Assembly: GCA_907163375.1 (NCBI GenBank)
Contig: CAJQUW010001043.1
Span: 914,501 to 978,500 of the forward strand
Direction: 5' to 3'
DNA: 64,000 nucleotides
Origin: Prostheceraeus crozeri
Lineage: Eukaryota > Platyhelminthes > Polycladida > Euryleptidae
Below are positions 1-10,921 of this stretch, one piece after another. The position numbers were made by a program, and so were the translations under genes. Numbering within the stretch: the stretch's first letter is position 1; the number at the start of each line of letters is the position of its first letter. Below the pieces are notes generated by a model. The model searched no databases and was not told the origin of the DNA. It saw only the letters and a program-made list of their open reading frames with translations.

Positions 1-94
1 CTGATATCGGAGAACATTGCATAGTAACGACAGGGCAATGAATTTCTGCACTCAGTTACTCATTCCTGAAACCAAGGTCTAAAGTGCCAACGTC

Positions 95-185
95 TAGTCG
101 TAAAGACAACAATTTAGGTGTTTTGCCAAAATTATGTGAATTTAGGTGGAAAATATATTTTGGGTGATTCACCTGAATCACAAGC
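95..185 (+). repeat. AGGTGATTCACCT-type repeat, copy 1
   Basis: Shares ordered blocks with 6461-6562: ATTTAGGTG, GAATTTAGGT and then GGTGATTCACCT. Probably an end of a dispersed DNA element whose family I do not recognise. Confidence 0.5.
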
Positions 186-419
186 TGCGTGACGTCTCGA
201 CGATACGCATCACGGACACATATTCATGGGACTTTGAAGGATCAAATAAATTGACAGACAATGCTTATATAGGCCTACTATGTATACAAATCAGCGATAA
301 TTAGCGTTCATCAGCTATGCTTGCGGTTCATAGCAGGTCTGTAAAGGTCAATAAGATTGGCTTCAGAAATTCGAGTACAGACAGGGTCAGTCTGACAGTT
401 AAGGAAATCAATAGGTGTA

Positions 420-550
420 CTAAAATTCCTACTAAATAAATTAATAAAAGATAATCAAGGTGATAATTGATAATATGTTCAGAAATGGCAATCCTATTAT
501 ACTGCGACTATGCTCATGAAAACGTAAATAGAAAGGGTGGTTACTAGAGC
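420..550 (-). repeat. Partial Penelope-like copy, duplicate of 883-1013
   Basis: This 131-bp block is repeated with only a handful of differences at 883-1013, 463 bp away in the same orientation. The second block is part of a Penelope-like GIY-YIG coding fragment, so this is another piece of the same element. Two SINE copies lie between the blocks. Broken and fossil. Confidence 0.75.
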
Positions 551-755
551 ACAATCTCCGTGGCACAGTGGTCAAGTGTTTGGCCTAGCGATCTTTTGGT
601 CTAGAGGTCGAGGCCCGAAGGTGTCATTGGAAGTAGGCAGGAAGGGCATCCGGACTAAAAGGACTGCAACGCTCCTTAAGTCTGACTATGTCAGCACCGT
701 CCAAGCCCCAAGTATGGGGAGTAGTGACGTAAAAGCTTCACTTTGTGGTCTCCCT
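550..755 (+). repeat. tRNA-derived SINE, copy 1
   Basis: The head has pol III box A (TGGCACAGTGG) and a box B-like GAGGTCGAGGCCC. The tRNA-unrelated body has GTCATTGGAAG, GGAAGGGCATCCGGAC and ends AAGCCCCAAGTATGGGG, GTAGTGACG and AAAAGCTTCA. Nearly the same sequence is at 19445-19650. The GGAAGGGCATCCGG block is familiar from RTE-mobilised SINE tails (recalled, not searched). Confidence 0.8.
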
Positions 756-880
756 GGCACAGTGGCTAAGTGCTAGGCCTAGCGATCCTTTGGTCAAGAG
801 ATCGAGCCCCGAAAGTGTCATTGGAAGTCGTCAGGAAGGGCATCCGGACTGAAAGCTACCACAACGCTCCAGAAAAGCTT
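748..880 (+). repeat. tRNA-derived SINE, copy 2 (3' truncated)
   Basis: It starts GGTCTCCCTGGCACAGTGG directly after copy 1 and carries the box B-like AGATCGAGCCCCG and GGAAGGGCATCCGGAC. The far tail present in copies 1 and 4 is missing. It abuts the second Penelope-like block at 883. Confidence 0.78.
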
Positions 881-894
881 GACTAAAATTCCTA

Positions 895-1224
895 CTAAAT
901 AAATAGATAAAAGATAATCAAGGTGATAATTGATAATATGTTCAGAAATGGCAATCCTATTATACTGCGACGATGCTCATTAAAACGTAAATAGAAAGCG
1001 TGGTTACTAGAGCCGATGTAGGCATTGTGACAAAAGTTGCAGCGAAAGTTGTAAGCAACCTTACGCGACTTTTTCAGAGGAAGTTTTGCAGCCAGCTCCC
1101 TTTTCATTCCTGGTTCAACTTCGGAAAGGCTCCATGTTTTAAGAAATACTGTGGTTGTTTTGCAGTACATAATCCCTTTGATGAACAAGTTATACTCCCT
1201 GTTTAATGTCGGAAAAAGGCTCAC
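895..1224 (-). mobile_element. Penelope-like retroelement fragment (GIY-YIG endonuclease end)
   Basis: The minus-strand reading contains YNFRCNFCHNAYIGSS followed by RFNEHRRS. This CxxC plus AYIG...R..EH pattern is that of the C-terminal GIY-YIG nuclease of Penelope-like elements. The reverse transcriptase part is absent here. Broken and fossil; only the 3' end of the element is present. Confidence 0.72.
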
Positions 1225-2485
1225 AGAAAGTGCGACTTTACTGATATGGCTGAGACCTCAGTAATGTAGCCAGCACTGTGTATGGCTGTCGTCCCTTATT
1301 GTCAGCGAGAGAATGCAAAACGACGGCGCTAAATCAACTTAACTGATGCCGTGGTATCGATGCGAACCAACTTAAAAAATTGACCAGAGTACAGCTTTAA
1401 GCTATCTTAACTTCTCTGATGTTGAATGTAAGACAGAAACTTGATTAGGATATCGCTTCCACGACGGTTGCAAGGACGAGTGAAACTTTTGAAATTACTG
1501 CATAATATTTAACTGATGCACTTTGTCATCATTCATGAGTGCGCAAAATGGTCATTTTCTCAAGCTTCCCATGAAGGACTGCGAATTTCTATAATCTGTT
1601 CGCAGATTCTCGATCAAGAGGATGAGATTGATGAACATTGAACAACTTTTTAAACATATTCGAAAATGATGTTTCCGATTGTTGGTTATAATGATCTATT
1701 TACTCGCACATTAATGATAAGTGCATACTTTCGATTAAAATTCTTGTCGCCGTTAAAACCCAAACATCCGGATGATAATTGCCTGTGCTTAAATTATATA
1801 TCAGAAAATTTTGTTTCACGATTGTTTTCCGTGGCTGGTACAATAACGTAACATGTAACACGAAGACCACTAATTTCCATAAGTTGCTGCTTTTTCATGG
1901 CTTTATGTAATATTAATTTGAAAGCAGACACATATTTGTGTGCCATTTCATCACATTAGAGATGCGACTCTCCCTACGAATTATCCGCATCAAACACCAT
2001 GTATATAAAATCCAAAGACGCGAACCATTTTGCCGAAGAACAAACTTCAACTTAGTGTCTATTACATGAAACTAACTTCCTGGTGAGGATCGCAATGGAT
2101 ATGAAGCTGAAAGCAGAGCTCAATGATGACCGAGGAATGAGCAAGAAAATAAAGATGCAGGTGATGGACCAATCTCGGGGACAACTCACCTATCAGAAAC
2201 ATACTATGTCTGCCAAGGTTGGGTCTAATCTCGGGCTTGGGTACCCCCCCCCCCAGACCAGGATTAAATCTTGGGGTACCCCCAAGACCCAATACCAATG
2301 TGTTGAGGTTATCTATGATTGAACCACAATATGCTAAACAGGTATATTGCGGTTCAATATTTTAACATTGAAAGATATACGAACCTAAACACAATGAAGC
2401 ATACTAATTTGTTTTGGATGAAGATAGATATCTGATAGAAATTCTCACGATCAAGAAAATCTCACGTGTAAAACACATAGAAATT

Positions 2486-2571
2486 AACAATACCATAGTA
2501 CATGGACTCCTAGATAGTTAATTATCTAGGAGTCCATGTATAGTATTATTATCTACTTCTATGGTATTGTT
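2486..2571. repeat. Nested palindrome
   Basis: A perfect 18-bp stem, TACATGGACTCCTAGATA at 2499-2516, pairs with 2523-2540 around the 6-nt loop GTTAAT. A second, outer pair of 13-bp arms, AACAATACCATAG (2486-2498) and CTATGGTATTGTT (2559-2571), encloses it. It looks like a small foldback insertion just upstream of the piggyBac reading frame. Confidence 0.8.
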
Positions 2572-2660
2572 ACATACTTACTTCTTTGGATACTTACTTC
2601 TATGGTAAAACATGATGCACAGATATTTCAAAATCAGAAATCTCTATCCATCGAGCTGAG

Positions 2661-3456
2661 ATGCCGAGGCTCCTGTCAATCGACCAAGTTATAGCAGAAG
2701 TCTTGCGAGATGACGGTGGTGTTTACAATGGAAGCGATAGTGATGGTTTTGAGTCAGAGCAATCAGATGATGAACTGAATGTTAGCAACGATGAAAACAG
2801 TGATATTTTATTGCAAAATTGGCAGCCTATAGACAGTGATACTGATTTCAACACAGCGAAATTTTCCTTTTTTAGCCAATCCTGGTATAAAAGTTGACAT
2901 GAATGACACTGATCCATCTATCTATTCATATTTTTGTTTATTTTTTACTGATGCAATGATCGACAATATATTGAATCAAACCAATATCTACGCTCAGCAA
3001 CTCAAAGATATGCATCCAAATCGAGAAATGCCTTCTTTTACACTAAAAAAAATTGAAGGAATTGACCAGAGATGAACTATTTATTTATATTGCTGTGAGA
3101 TAATGGCGTTGAACTCGTCAGTTTTGAAAACTCAAGTCACCGGAAAATTTGAACCATTTCTCGATGTGCTGTTGAATTTAATCGATGAGATCATTCTGCG
3201 TCACGGGATTGCTGCAAATCAATGTGCTGAGATCAGCAGGCGCCAGACCGACTTGTTACGACTTGTGGAGAGGCATTTTCCTGATATTATCCTACCAACA
3301 GCAAACCGATAGAATCCTACCAGGCAATGTGCAGTGTGTTCTGGAAGAAGCAGAAGACGCGAAACTCAGTATTTTTGCTCGTCATGTAATGTAGCTCTTT
3401 GTGTAAGGTCTTGCTTCAAGAAATTCCATACTCTTTTGCATCCATCTTCCTACTAA
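2661..3456 (+). pseudogene. piggyBac-type transposase pseudogene, internally deleted
   Basis: The N-terminal piece has an acidic region and then FLANPGIKVDMNDTDPSIYS and LTRDELFIYIAVR, typical of the start of the piggyBac transposase domain. The C-terminal piece (3310-3456) has RQCAVCSG, QYFCSSC and ALCVRSCFKKFHTL, the cysteine-rich finger that closes these proteins. The catalytic centre is deleted. A frameshift at the T-run near 2870, a stop near 3108 and an in-frame TAG at 3310-3312 also interrupt it. Family length is about 550-600 residues. Confidence 0.8.
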
Positions 3457-3684
3457 TTTGCAACTGTTACATAAAACTATTTTCCCAGTAGCTATAACAG
3501 AGTTAAGCGTTGTTATCTGTTTTCTGTAAGCGTTTTTATGACCTGAATTTTATTATTTTATTCAGATATAGAAGCGGATGTTTTCTGAATTTCGCTTTTG
3601 GAGATCATTAGTCAAATCCTGAAAATCTCGCCGTCCTAGGGTGAAAGCTCACAGAATTCACACCGTCTCTAGCGTGCATCATTA

Positions 3685-3949
3685 CGCTACGAGTATACTC
3701 GTGGCTAGGCTTTTGCGAAACATGCATGTAAAAAGAAGCAGTATTTGTGGGAATTAATGCGATTCGAATATACTCGGGCTTAGTCCTGGGTATCAGGTTC
3801 TTGAATCTGTTTTCCGTCTTTACATAAACCACCATCGATACGAGTTAACTCGGGCATAGGCCTAAGCTGTCTACCTATTGAGATCTTAGCCGAACTGCAC
3901 TATGCAGCATCGCTTCGAGTATAATCGGGCATAGTCCTTAAGGGGTTAA
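3685..3949 (+). repeat. piggyBac right end with phased 12-bp palindromes
   Basis: The end reads AGTCCTTAAGGGGTTAA, with TTAA at 3946-3949 as the expected piggyBac target. Four copies of a palindromic core related to CGAGTATACTCG lie at 3690-3701, 3765-3776, 3841-3852 and 3916-3927, spaced 75, 76 and 75 bp. Most are followed by GGGC(A/T)TAG and CCT. They are probably transposase-binding subterminal repeats. No matching left end was seen. Confidence 0.75.
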
Positions 3950-5704
3950 AAAGCTAATTAAACAAACTATTAGATAGACATTTACGGTAGGTCTATATCA
4001 AAGTTGATGATATCACAGTTTTATCATAGAAAGTCCAATCGTATGGTTAAAGTAGGTTACATTTACATGTACATACATGCAGATGACTTGCTATGACATG
4101 ATATGGTCACAAAACTACTTAGGTAGAATTTTTCCAAGAAAACCGCAAATGACCATTCATTGTCAATTTCTCTACTCTTTGGTTCTCACTCTTGGAGGGG
4201 GTACCCAGGCTCTTAGGTCCGCACCCAAGATTCTTGGGTCCCCCCAAGACTACCCCAAACCCAAGAGTGACCTCAAGACCCAACCTTGTGTCTACCACTT
4301 CGACAGTTACTATTGGTGTTATCCACTTGCTCACGCAAAAGGCAGATATCACTGACCTTAATGTGTCTTTTCAGCAGTTAGGACAATGCATGAACATATT
4401 TAAATTCCTTCTTAAACACCTCATTCGACTCCAACTAATGACCTATAATTCAATCGCACTGCATGAATTTCTGACTGACACATTATCTAACGGTTAATCT
4501 TCATAGTTAAACGATGATAGGTTTCAGCTTGCGCACTTCCATTGGAATGAGGATTACTAGAAAACTAATGTCATCAGCATATTGGATAATGTAGTGCAGG
4601 GAACAGCAAATTAATAGTATTAATTGACGCATTTCAATCTTATACTTCAGCTTCATTTTCCTAGCAGCATATGACATCACTAATTGATGGAAACGCGATT
4701 CAATCAAGTGTAAATTATAAAGTAATGTTATCTCTGTAATCAGGCGCATATCAAATGTCTTCCGATTCGGTTCACTTTATCTACGTAACAGCTTCAGCAA
4801 CCATGATCTTCGATTTAAAATGACTTCGAGATATGGTTCAGCAATGCTTATGTAATTTTCATGTTCAAAAGAATGTAAATTTGTTACTGTAAACAAAATG
4901 AATTATTATGGAAAACAATTAACTGCTTTGATGAGTTTATCATGTTCTGGCAAAAAACTGAACACACATTTTTATTGTTATATTGAATTCTACATAAGAC
5001 AGGAACCTACTAATTGCAATTAATTCGAATGTAGCTAAGCTCTGCATAGCCATCCCGATCTATTTTTTCACACTGTAAAAGATGCCCTTCAATGGTTAGT
5101 GTTTACATAGGTTCTACATGTAAAAGATGAAAGCTCGGGGGCCAGCTTGATTACCATTGCTTCTTTTATTAGCATGGAAATTTTCCGTTGATCTAGCCAG
5201 AACCAGGAAGGAAAAAGTAGGCCGATGGACAACCCAGCCAGATCGACATTATCCACTCCAGTACAGCTTGAGGAATATTGTCGACTTAGAATTTTTGTCA
5301 TGAGCAAAATAGCAAAACGTTGGTGGAAGTTCATAAATTTTCTACATGCGACTTATGAGAAAATGTCATATTCAACAGCTGCCAAAATAGTTGTTCTCTC
5401 ACCAAAAATCCGATACTGTTGAGCATTGGAATCGAGCAATCACTTCGATGTAGTGCGAGGCAATAATTTGTTTTCGCATTTGAAATCGCTCATTTAATGT
5501 TTCAAAAGTATATTTAGAAACATATGATTTGCGTACATGAGTTTGAGATTTATGAGTGTTGTAGTAACTAACCCACAAGAAAAACATTTATCTGACAGGC
5601 ATTCGCTATCGTACATACTATTTATAGAAAATGCAGGGTCATCATGAAGTAGGAGGGGCTATTTTAAGGTGCATCCCAAAGTTGAATTTCATTAGCCGTA
5701 TGCA

Positions 5705-5835
5705 TGGCCTCCATGGTAGAGTGGTTCAGTGCTTGGCGATGTGATATTTTGGTGGGATGATCGAACCCCGAGAGTCTGCACAAAAAAGTTTCACAACGCT
5801 CAGGCTCAAGTCTGAAAAATAATCTTAGGGAGTGC
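5705..5835 (+). repeat. tRNA-derived SINE, copy 3 (diverged)
   Basis: It has GGCCTCCATGGTAGAGTGG with a box A-like core, GTGCTTGGCGATG, and box B GATCGAACCCCG. A shortened body with CACAACGCTC is shared with the other SINE copies. It is more diverged and lacks the GGAAGGGCATCC block. Confidence 0.65.
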
Positions 5836-6460
5836 TAGTGTTGTCTCCTTTCTATTGAAACGTTTACAAGCATCATCACTAGATACCGACATCTTGGGTG
5901 AATATCTTTGTCATTTTAGGTTTTTTTAGGTGAATCATTTTAAAAATTTAGGTTGCTTGTTTGCGTGAATCAAAAATCCATTCAAATATCTAGATTTATT
6001 GACAGCAACGGTATTTTTTATCTATTTTCATGAATCGTGCTCTTTTCGGTAACTAATTTGGAAACAAACATCGCGACAATAATCTACGTATAAGTTTAAA
6101 AGGAGAATTAGAGAAAATAAAATGACAAGTAAGTCTTAGATTTAATCACGATTCGGAACGATTTTATTTCAAGCTATAACCATTGCACAGATCAAACATT
6201 AACAACAGTATATATGTTTCAAAATGTGTCTCGACAATTCAATTGTAGAATTTTGTATGTGTAAACAGATCAAAGTTACTCGTATTTCAAATACAATATA
6301 AACTCTATAAATGTATATAAAATAATTAGTGACTATGACCAGAAACATGTAGCGCTGCACAGAATCACTCATCAATGTCTTCATTATTCCGATTACAAAA
6401 ATGATTCGCTACCACGACTTTCTCAATGTTTTTGTGAGTAGATGAGTTAATCAAATAGCA

Positions 6461-6562
6461 AAATTTTGTCGTAATGACGATATTTAGGTGATTTAGGTGT
6501 TTTTACAAAATATCAGGAATTTAGGTAAAAAATTCATTTTAGGTGATTCACCTAAATTGTCG
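6461..6562 (+). repeat. AGGTGATTCACCT-type repeat, copy 2 with 19-bp palindrome
   Basis: It contains the palindrome TTTAGGTGATTCACCTAAA at 6538-6556 and several TTTAGGT units. Related TTTAGGTGAATCA units lie at 5910-5955, so an element of roughly 5.9-6.56 kb is possible. Confidence 0.5.
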
Positions 6563-7085
6563 CTGTCTAATCATCACCAATTTTGAGAATTCAAAGTGTC
6601 CGAGACTACAGACTGTCAATTTCACTAGTGACGAACATTTTTAGTGCTAGATGAAGCTAAGAATTGTTGCTTGGGAAACTGATGTATTGTCCTATAAAAG
6701 TGACGATCTAATAATAGCAATCTAATAATCAGTGAGATAGGAATCACTCAATTTCCTTTTACCCAATTACAAATCTCCCACCGAAGTAAATAGCGATCAT
6801 CAATTCGGTCATCCAGTGCGCATCAACAAAAACATCTGGACTGTTGTGTGAAGAACTGTCGCTACTCTGCGATAACAAAAAATTCCAGACTCATCACTCA
6901 CTGACCTAACAAATTTTGTCGAAGAATAATCAGGAGGTCACGTCAATCAACTGACAAACGAATTCCGTCGACGTTGATCGCTATCGAAAAAGCGCTACTC
7001 ATCAATCGGAAATTCATTAATAAAGGATTCCATGAATAACTGAGAGCGAGTCAAACAAGCATGTCAATGCAGTTGGACATGCTTT

Positions 7086-7478
7086 ATGCAACAAATAAAC
7101 TATAACACAATAGGCTATAAAAAACAAATTGACATCCGGACAATTCGTGTGATGACTATGTCAATATTCTTGAGGACTTATGCCAAACGATGGACTGAGA
7201 AACAATATAACGAAACACCATGTCCGAAAGGTGAATTGGAAATTGCAGAACTGATAGACATGTTGCAGAATGATGCAAAATTATACCAAGCATTTGGTAA
7301 ACTCCAGTCTAGCATAAATGTGGTAAACCTTCATTCAACGACTTCACTGTTAATCGATTTATTGTCAGTGATCGTTCAAAGGGACCTTTCGAACCGCAGT
7401 TTTGGGTCAACGTTGCGAAACAAAATTGGCCCAATAACGGAAAAAAATTGTGACCGCATAGATGGAAGTCGAAAATAA
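7086..7478 (+). other. Unrecognised 130-codon reading frame
   Basis: An open frame with a mixed, protein-like stretch (ELEIAELIDMLQNDAKLYQA). I recognise no domain, no signal peptide and no neighbouring exons. It may be chance or part of an unknown repeat. Confidence 0.15.
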
Positions 7479-7499
7479 TTAAAAGTAGCTCGGCAAGTC

Positions 7500-10400
7500 T
7501 TTCATCGCAAAAGGGACAGTGAAAATCATTTTTTATTTTGTGACATTTTACTCGATAGGAAATGCAAGAGGATTCAGGTAACAACGACTCAGGCCTGATA
7601 ATGGGTTTCTTCAAGACAGACTTTCAGCAGTTATCAGCAGCAATTATCCTACTGAATAATGCAACCATGCAGTTTTATCGAAGACCGACATGTGATATTG
7701 GTTTCGAATCGCATTATTGCGTTGTTTATATTCATCTGTTTACAAATGTGCATTTTTCAATTTTAAGTAGAAGATCAGACTTTGCATGATTCTAAAAGTG
7801 ATCAAAATCTCAAATTTACTCCGATATCGGAAGATAAGCAAGTAGCCGTTTAGCCGCCATCTCGACAAACTTCAGATATTCATAAAACGTTAACTCCCAC
7901 GAGAAACAAAATCCCCCGCAAAACAACCTTTCAAACAATAGCAAGTACTGAATGAACAAGTAAATCGAATGAATCCACGATAGTTGACTTACAGGCATTC
8001 ATTCCGCTATCCAGAAAATTATGAAACATTGTTCACAGTATAATTTTAATTTGCTTTTCTCCTAATAAAGTTGACCTCCACAGACAAAACTGATAATCAT
8101 GTCAATTTACTGTAGTTTCATGTGGTTCTCAAAAATATTGTTCATATTTCAGAACAAAATATAAAACTGAAATACTCAAATATTGTTTCACATTTCAGAG
8201 ATTTGTTGTATTAAATTCAGCAGCACTAAGAAGCTCAATCCCCTTTTTATCGATACACTATGGAAATATCAAGACCATTTTTGCTTTTATCAAAAAGCAA
8301 TTGATACTTATCTGATTATACATCTTTTCTCATTAATTACTGCGATATATATTACGGAAATATATTATTCCTTTTGTTTAAATCAATCATATTTATTCGG
8401 ATCAGAATATTAATATCACAAGGTGGTGTTATTAGAACATCTGACTCTAAAATTTACGTAATAATGAAATTCATTCCAAGGGAAATTACGATACTATGGA
8501 GAGAAATATCATTGCATGTAATTGTTAGTAATTACGTGGTAGCTCATTAATAATGTGTATGCACCTCTTTTCTAATGTCTCATTTAGGACAAACAATCAA
8601 AACGTTCATAGCAAAAGTCAACTCAGCGTATACGGCATACAATAATTGGTTCCGAGAATTCGAACGCAACTTGAATTTAGAAGGGAATATCTTTAGCCAT
8701 TTTATTCCAATAGAGGTCATAGAGGTTACATGTTAGTGCTTCATTTTTAAAAAATGTTAAGTTTGCAGCGGAGATTCCACAGGTGCCCCCGACCAGAAGG
8801 TGACAAGGTTGTCGAAAAGGTTGGCCCAAGGATGTAAAATCACAAGATGCGGGGCAAACACAAACGTAGTTTTTATATTAGTACTAGACAAAATAACTTA
8901 AGTAACAACAAAACTAGCCCGGGCGGCTTGATCAACATCTTTTGAGGAAAAACCTACAGGAACTTCATAAAATGATAACATACATGTATATGTACGCTCA
9001 TTCTGCTTTTTTAACATCAGCGGTGGAAATTTAAGAAAAACATACAACCCTTTAGGGAAAAATACAGTCAACATAAGCGATGACCCTCGAAGCATTCACA
9101 TCCATAAATTCGAAAAAATAGCTTGTACCATAAGAATATTGTTTCAGGTTGCCGTAGAATTCAAGACCACGCTCAAGTATGCTGCGATTCGACAAAGAAA
9201 CACACTTTTGCAGTATTTTCGTGCTACCGCTCTTATCCACATACTGTTTACTAAAGGCTCACTTTAACATCTATTGTTTTTGGTCTCAGTAATAAAATTA
9301 TCGCATAGTAGTTGCACCTAAGCAAACAAAATCAATATATGCCTTCATTTATTTATTTCATGTAATCTTTCATTTATTTATTATAATTTCCTGAATGAAA
9401 AAGTTCATTTTCCTTTCAGCCATATCAAGGTAACCAGATTGAAGTATGAAGAAAATCCATCATTTTCAAATTAATAAAATCTTTAACTTTTGATCTTCAA
9501 ATCATCACCTGATATGCGAGTCATGTTGTCAGAATTATTTAGGATATTTGGAATCATATCTAACTAAATATAGGTCATGAAAAATATTCTTTTGATTTGC
9601 GCAGAAGATAATACTATATATAGCTATATATTTGACTCTGAAAAAGAAATATTTTAGTGAAGATATTGGAACCGTGGAAACATAGAGAAAACAACATGAA
9701 TCGGTCATATATTTAGAAGATTTGTAACAAAGCATATTGAATCTCTTGATAAACCTCATTAATCTTAGTTTGACCGGAAATTACTTGCCGCCAGTCATTT
9801 CTTCTCGCAAGCTACCGACTTCAATTTTGATTAAAACGATGTGTTAATGAAATTGATCCACATTGTCTTCAAATTCCATACTAGGTGATAACTACACAGT
9901 CATCCAGTATTTAGTAATATTTTAGAGGTCAAAATTGATGAAAACATTTTAGCGGCTTAAGTTCGTGAGTTGAAAAATTAGATGAACTTGCTGCACTATG
10001 TGATCATTCTATATACAATTCTCATACGTAACGGTATATCTAACTTCATGCAAGCCTTTGTCAAGTGTTGGTTGACGTAGCAGAAAAGATATATCTCCGC
10101 ACGATTCCTGTTGTTCGATGTACGAGTAATTATACCAGTGAAACATAAATACCAATAAAACCAGTGAAGTATTGATTATTTTTAATGCTCCAACTGTAGA
10201 AGTGTCGATGAAATACATTGAAGAAGTTCCTTCACATGCATGCATTCTGAGACTGCAAACATTTATTTTTTACTCATCTCGTTTGTAAAATAATATTGTA
10301 AAGAATAATCATTACAAATGCCTCATGCAATGTTATCAAAGTGCTTTCTATATGATGGAAAATATCGGTATACGTTTTTGAATTTTGACCGCAGGTGAGA

Positions 10401-10740
10401 AAAATCTTTACATGAAAATATCCACAAGTTTTAGAGCCAAAATCCTGCATTCCACGCGTACACCTGAGAGTGCCATTACTCGTCATATCCAAGTGTGCTC
10501 ACTGGATGCTTTCGTTGCTCGGTAGCGCCTAACCCGCTCTTTACCGCTTCACAATTTAATCATTGTGTAAATTAGAGTACTTGTTACTTATATGATTTAT
10601 GTTCACAGAAATAATTCGTCCTGAAATAATTTGTCTTCCGTAGTTTATTGTCCTTCCATAAGATGTCTTTGCTTTTCCTAACAAACATCTGTCTTACAAC
10701 AAACATCAATTCGATTTTTCATAGTTAGAAGTATTTTGAG
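7500..10740. other. No gene seen
   Basis: AT-rich sequence. I see no exon, repeat or RNA gene with support on either strand; only short, low-complexity frames occur. It lies in the presumed PGK intron 8 region or in intergenic DNA. Confidence 0.5.
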
Positions 10741-10746
10741 GCCATT

Positions 10747-10921
10747 ATGAATCAAGATAGTCATATTAAAGCACTTAAGTCGCTTCCAAGTTCCCACTAC
10801 ATGTCCCAGCAGTTCAGCGAGTTCGTCAGACGCGAGCCGGACAAAGTGTCAAGCTTGTTTTTGGCATTTTTCATCAACATATTATCAATACAAATGATCG
10901 TTTTGCAAAAACCAAAATGCG
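10747..10921 (+). CDS. Candidate first coding exon, unknown protein
   Basis: It starts with ATG in a reasonable context (GCCATTATGAA) and stays open for 58 codons to a strong donor, TGCG|GTAAGT, at 10922. The middle is more GC-rich than its surroundings. The reading has a polar stretch ending SQQFSEFVRREPDKVS followed by the hydrophobic LFLAFFINILSIQMIVL, which could be a membrane segment. No family is recognised and no following exon was found. Confidence 0.25.

Larger units (their letters stand above)
2214..4288. mobile_element. Candidate 2.1-kb DNA transposon with GC-rich inverted ends
   Basis: The left end CAAGGTTGGGTCT at 2214-2226 is the exact inverse of AGACCCAACCTTG at 4276-4288. Similarity continues inward through C-rich, self-complementary sequence (ACCCAAGATTCTTGGGT near 4231). 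The flanks are TGTCTGC (2207-2213) and TGTCTAC (4289-4295), a 6-of-7 match consistent with a target duplication. No transposase of its own is seen; the interior holds a piggyBac remnant. The superfamily is undetermined. Confidence 0.5.

Noticed and set aside
4077-4497. Overlapping open frames on both strands rich in Pro, Gly and Leu
   Set aside because: They arise from the C-rich inverted repeat end at 4190-4288, not from a gene.
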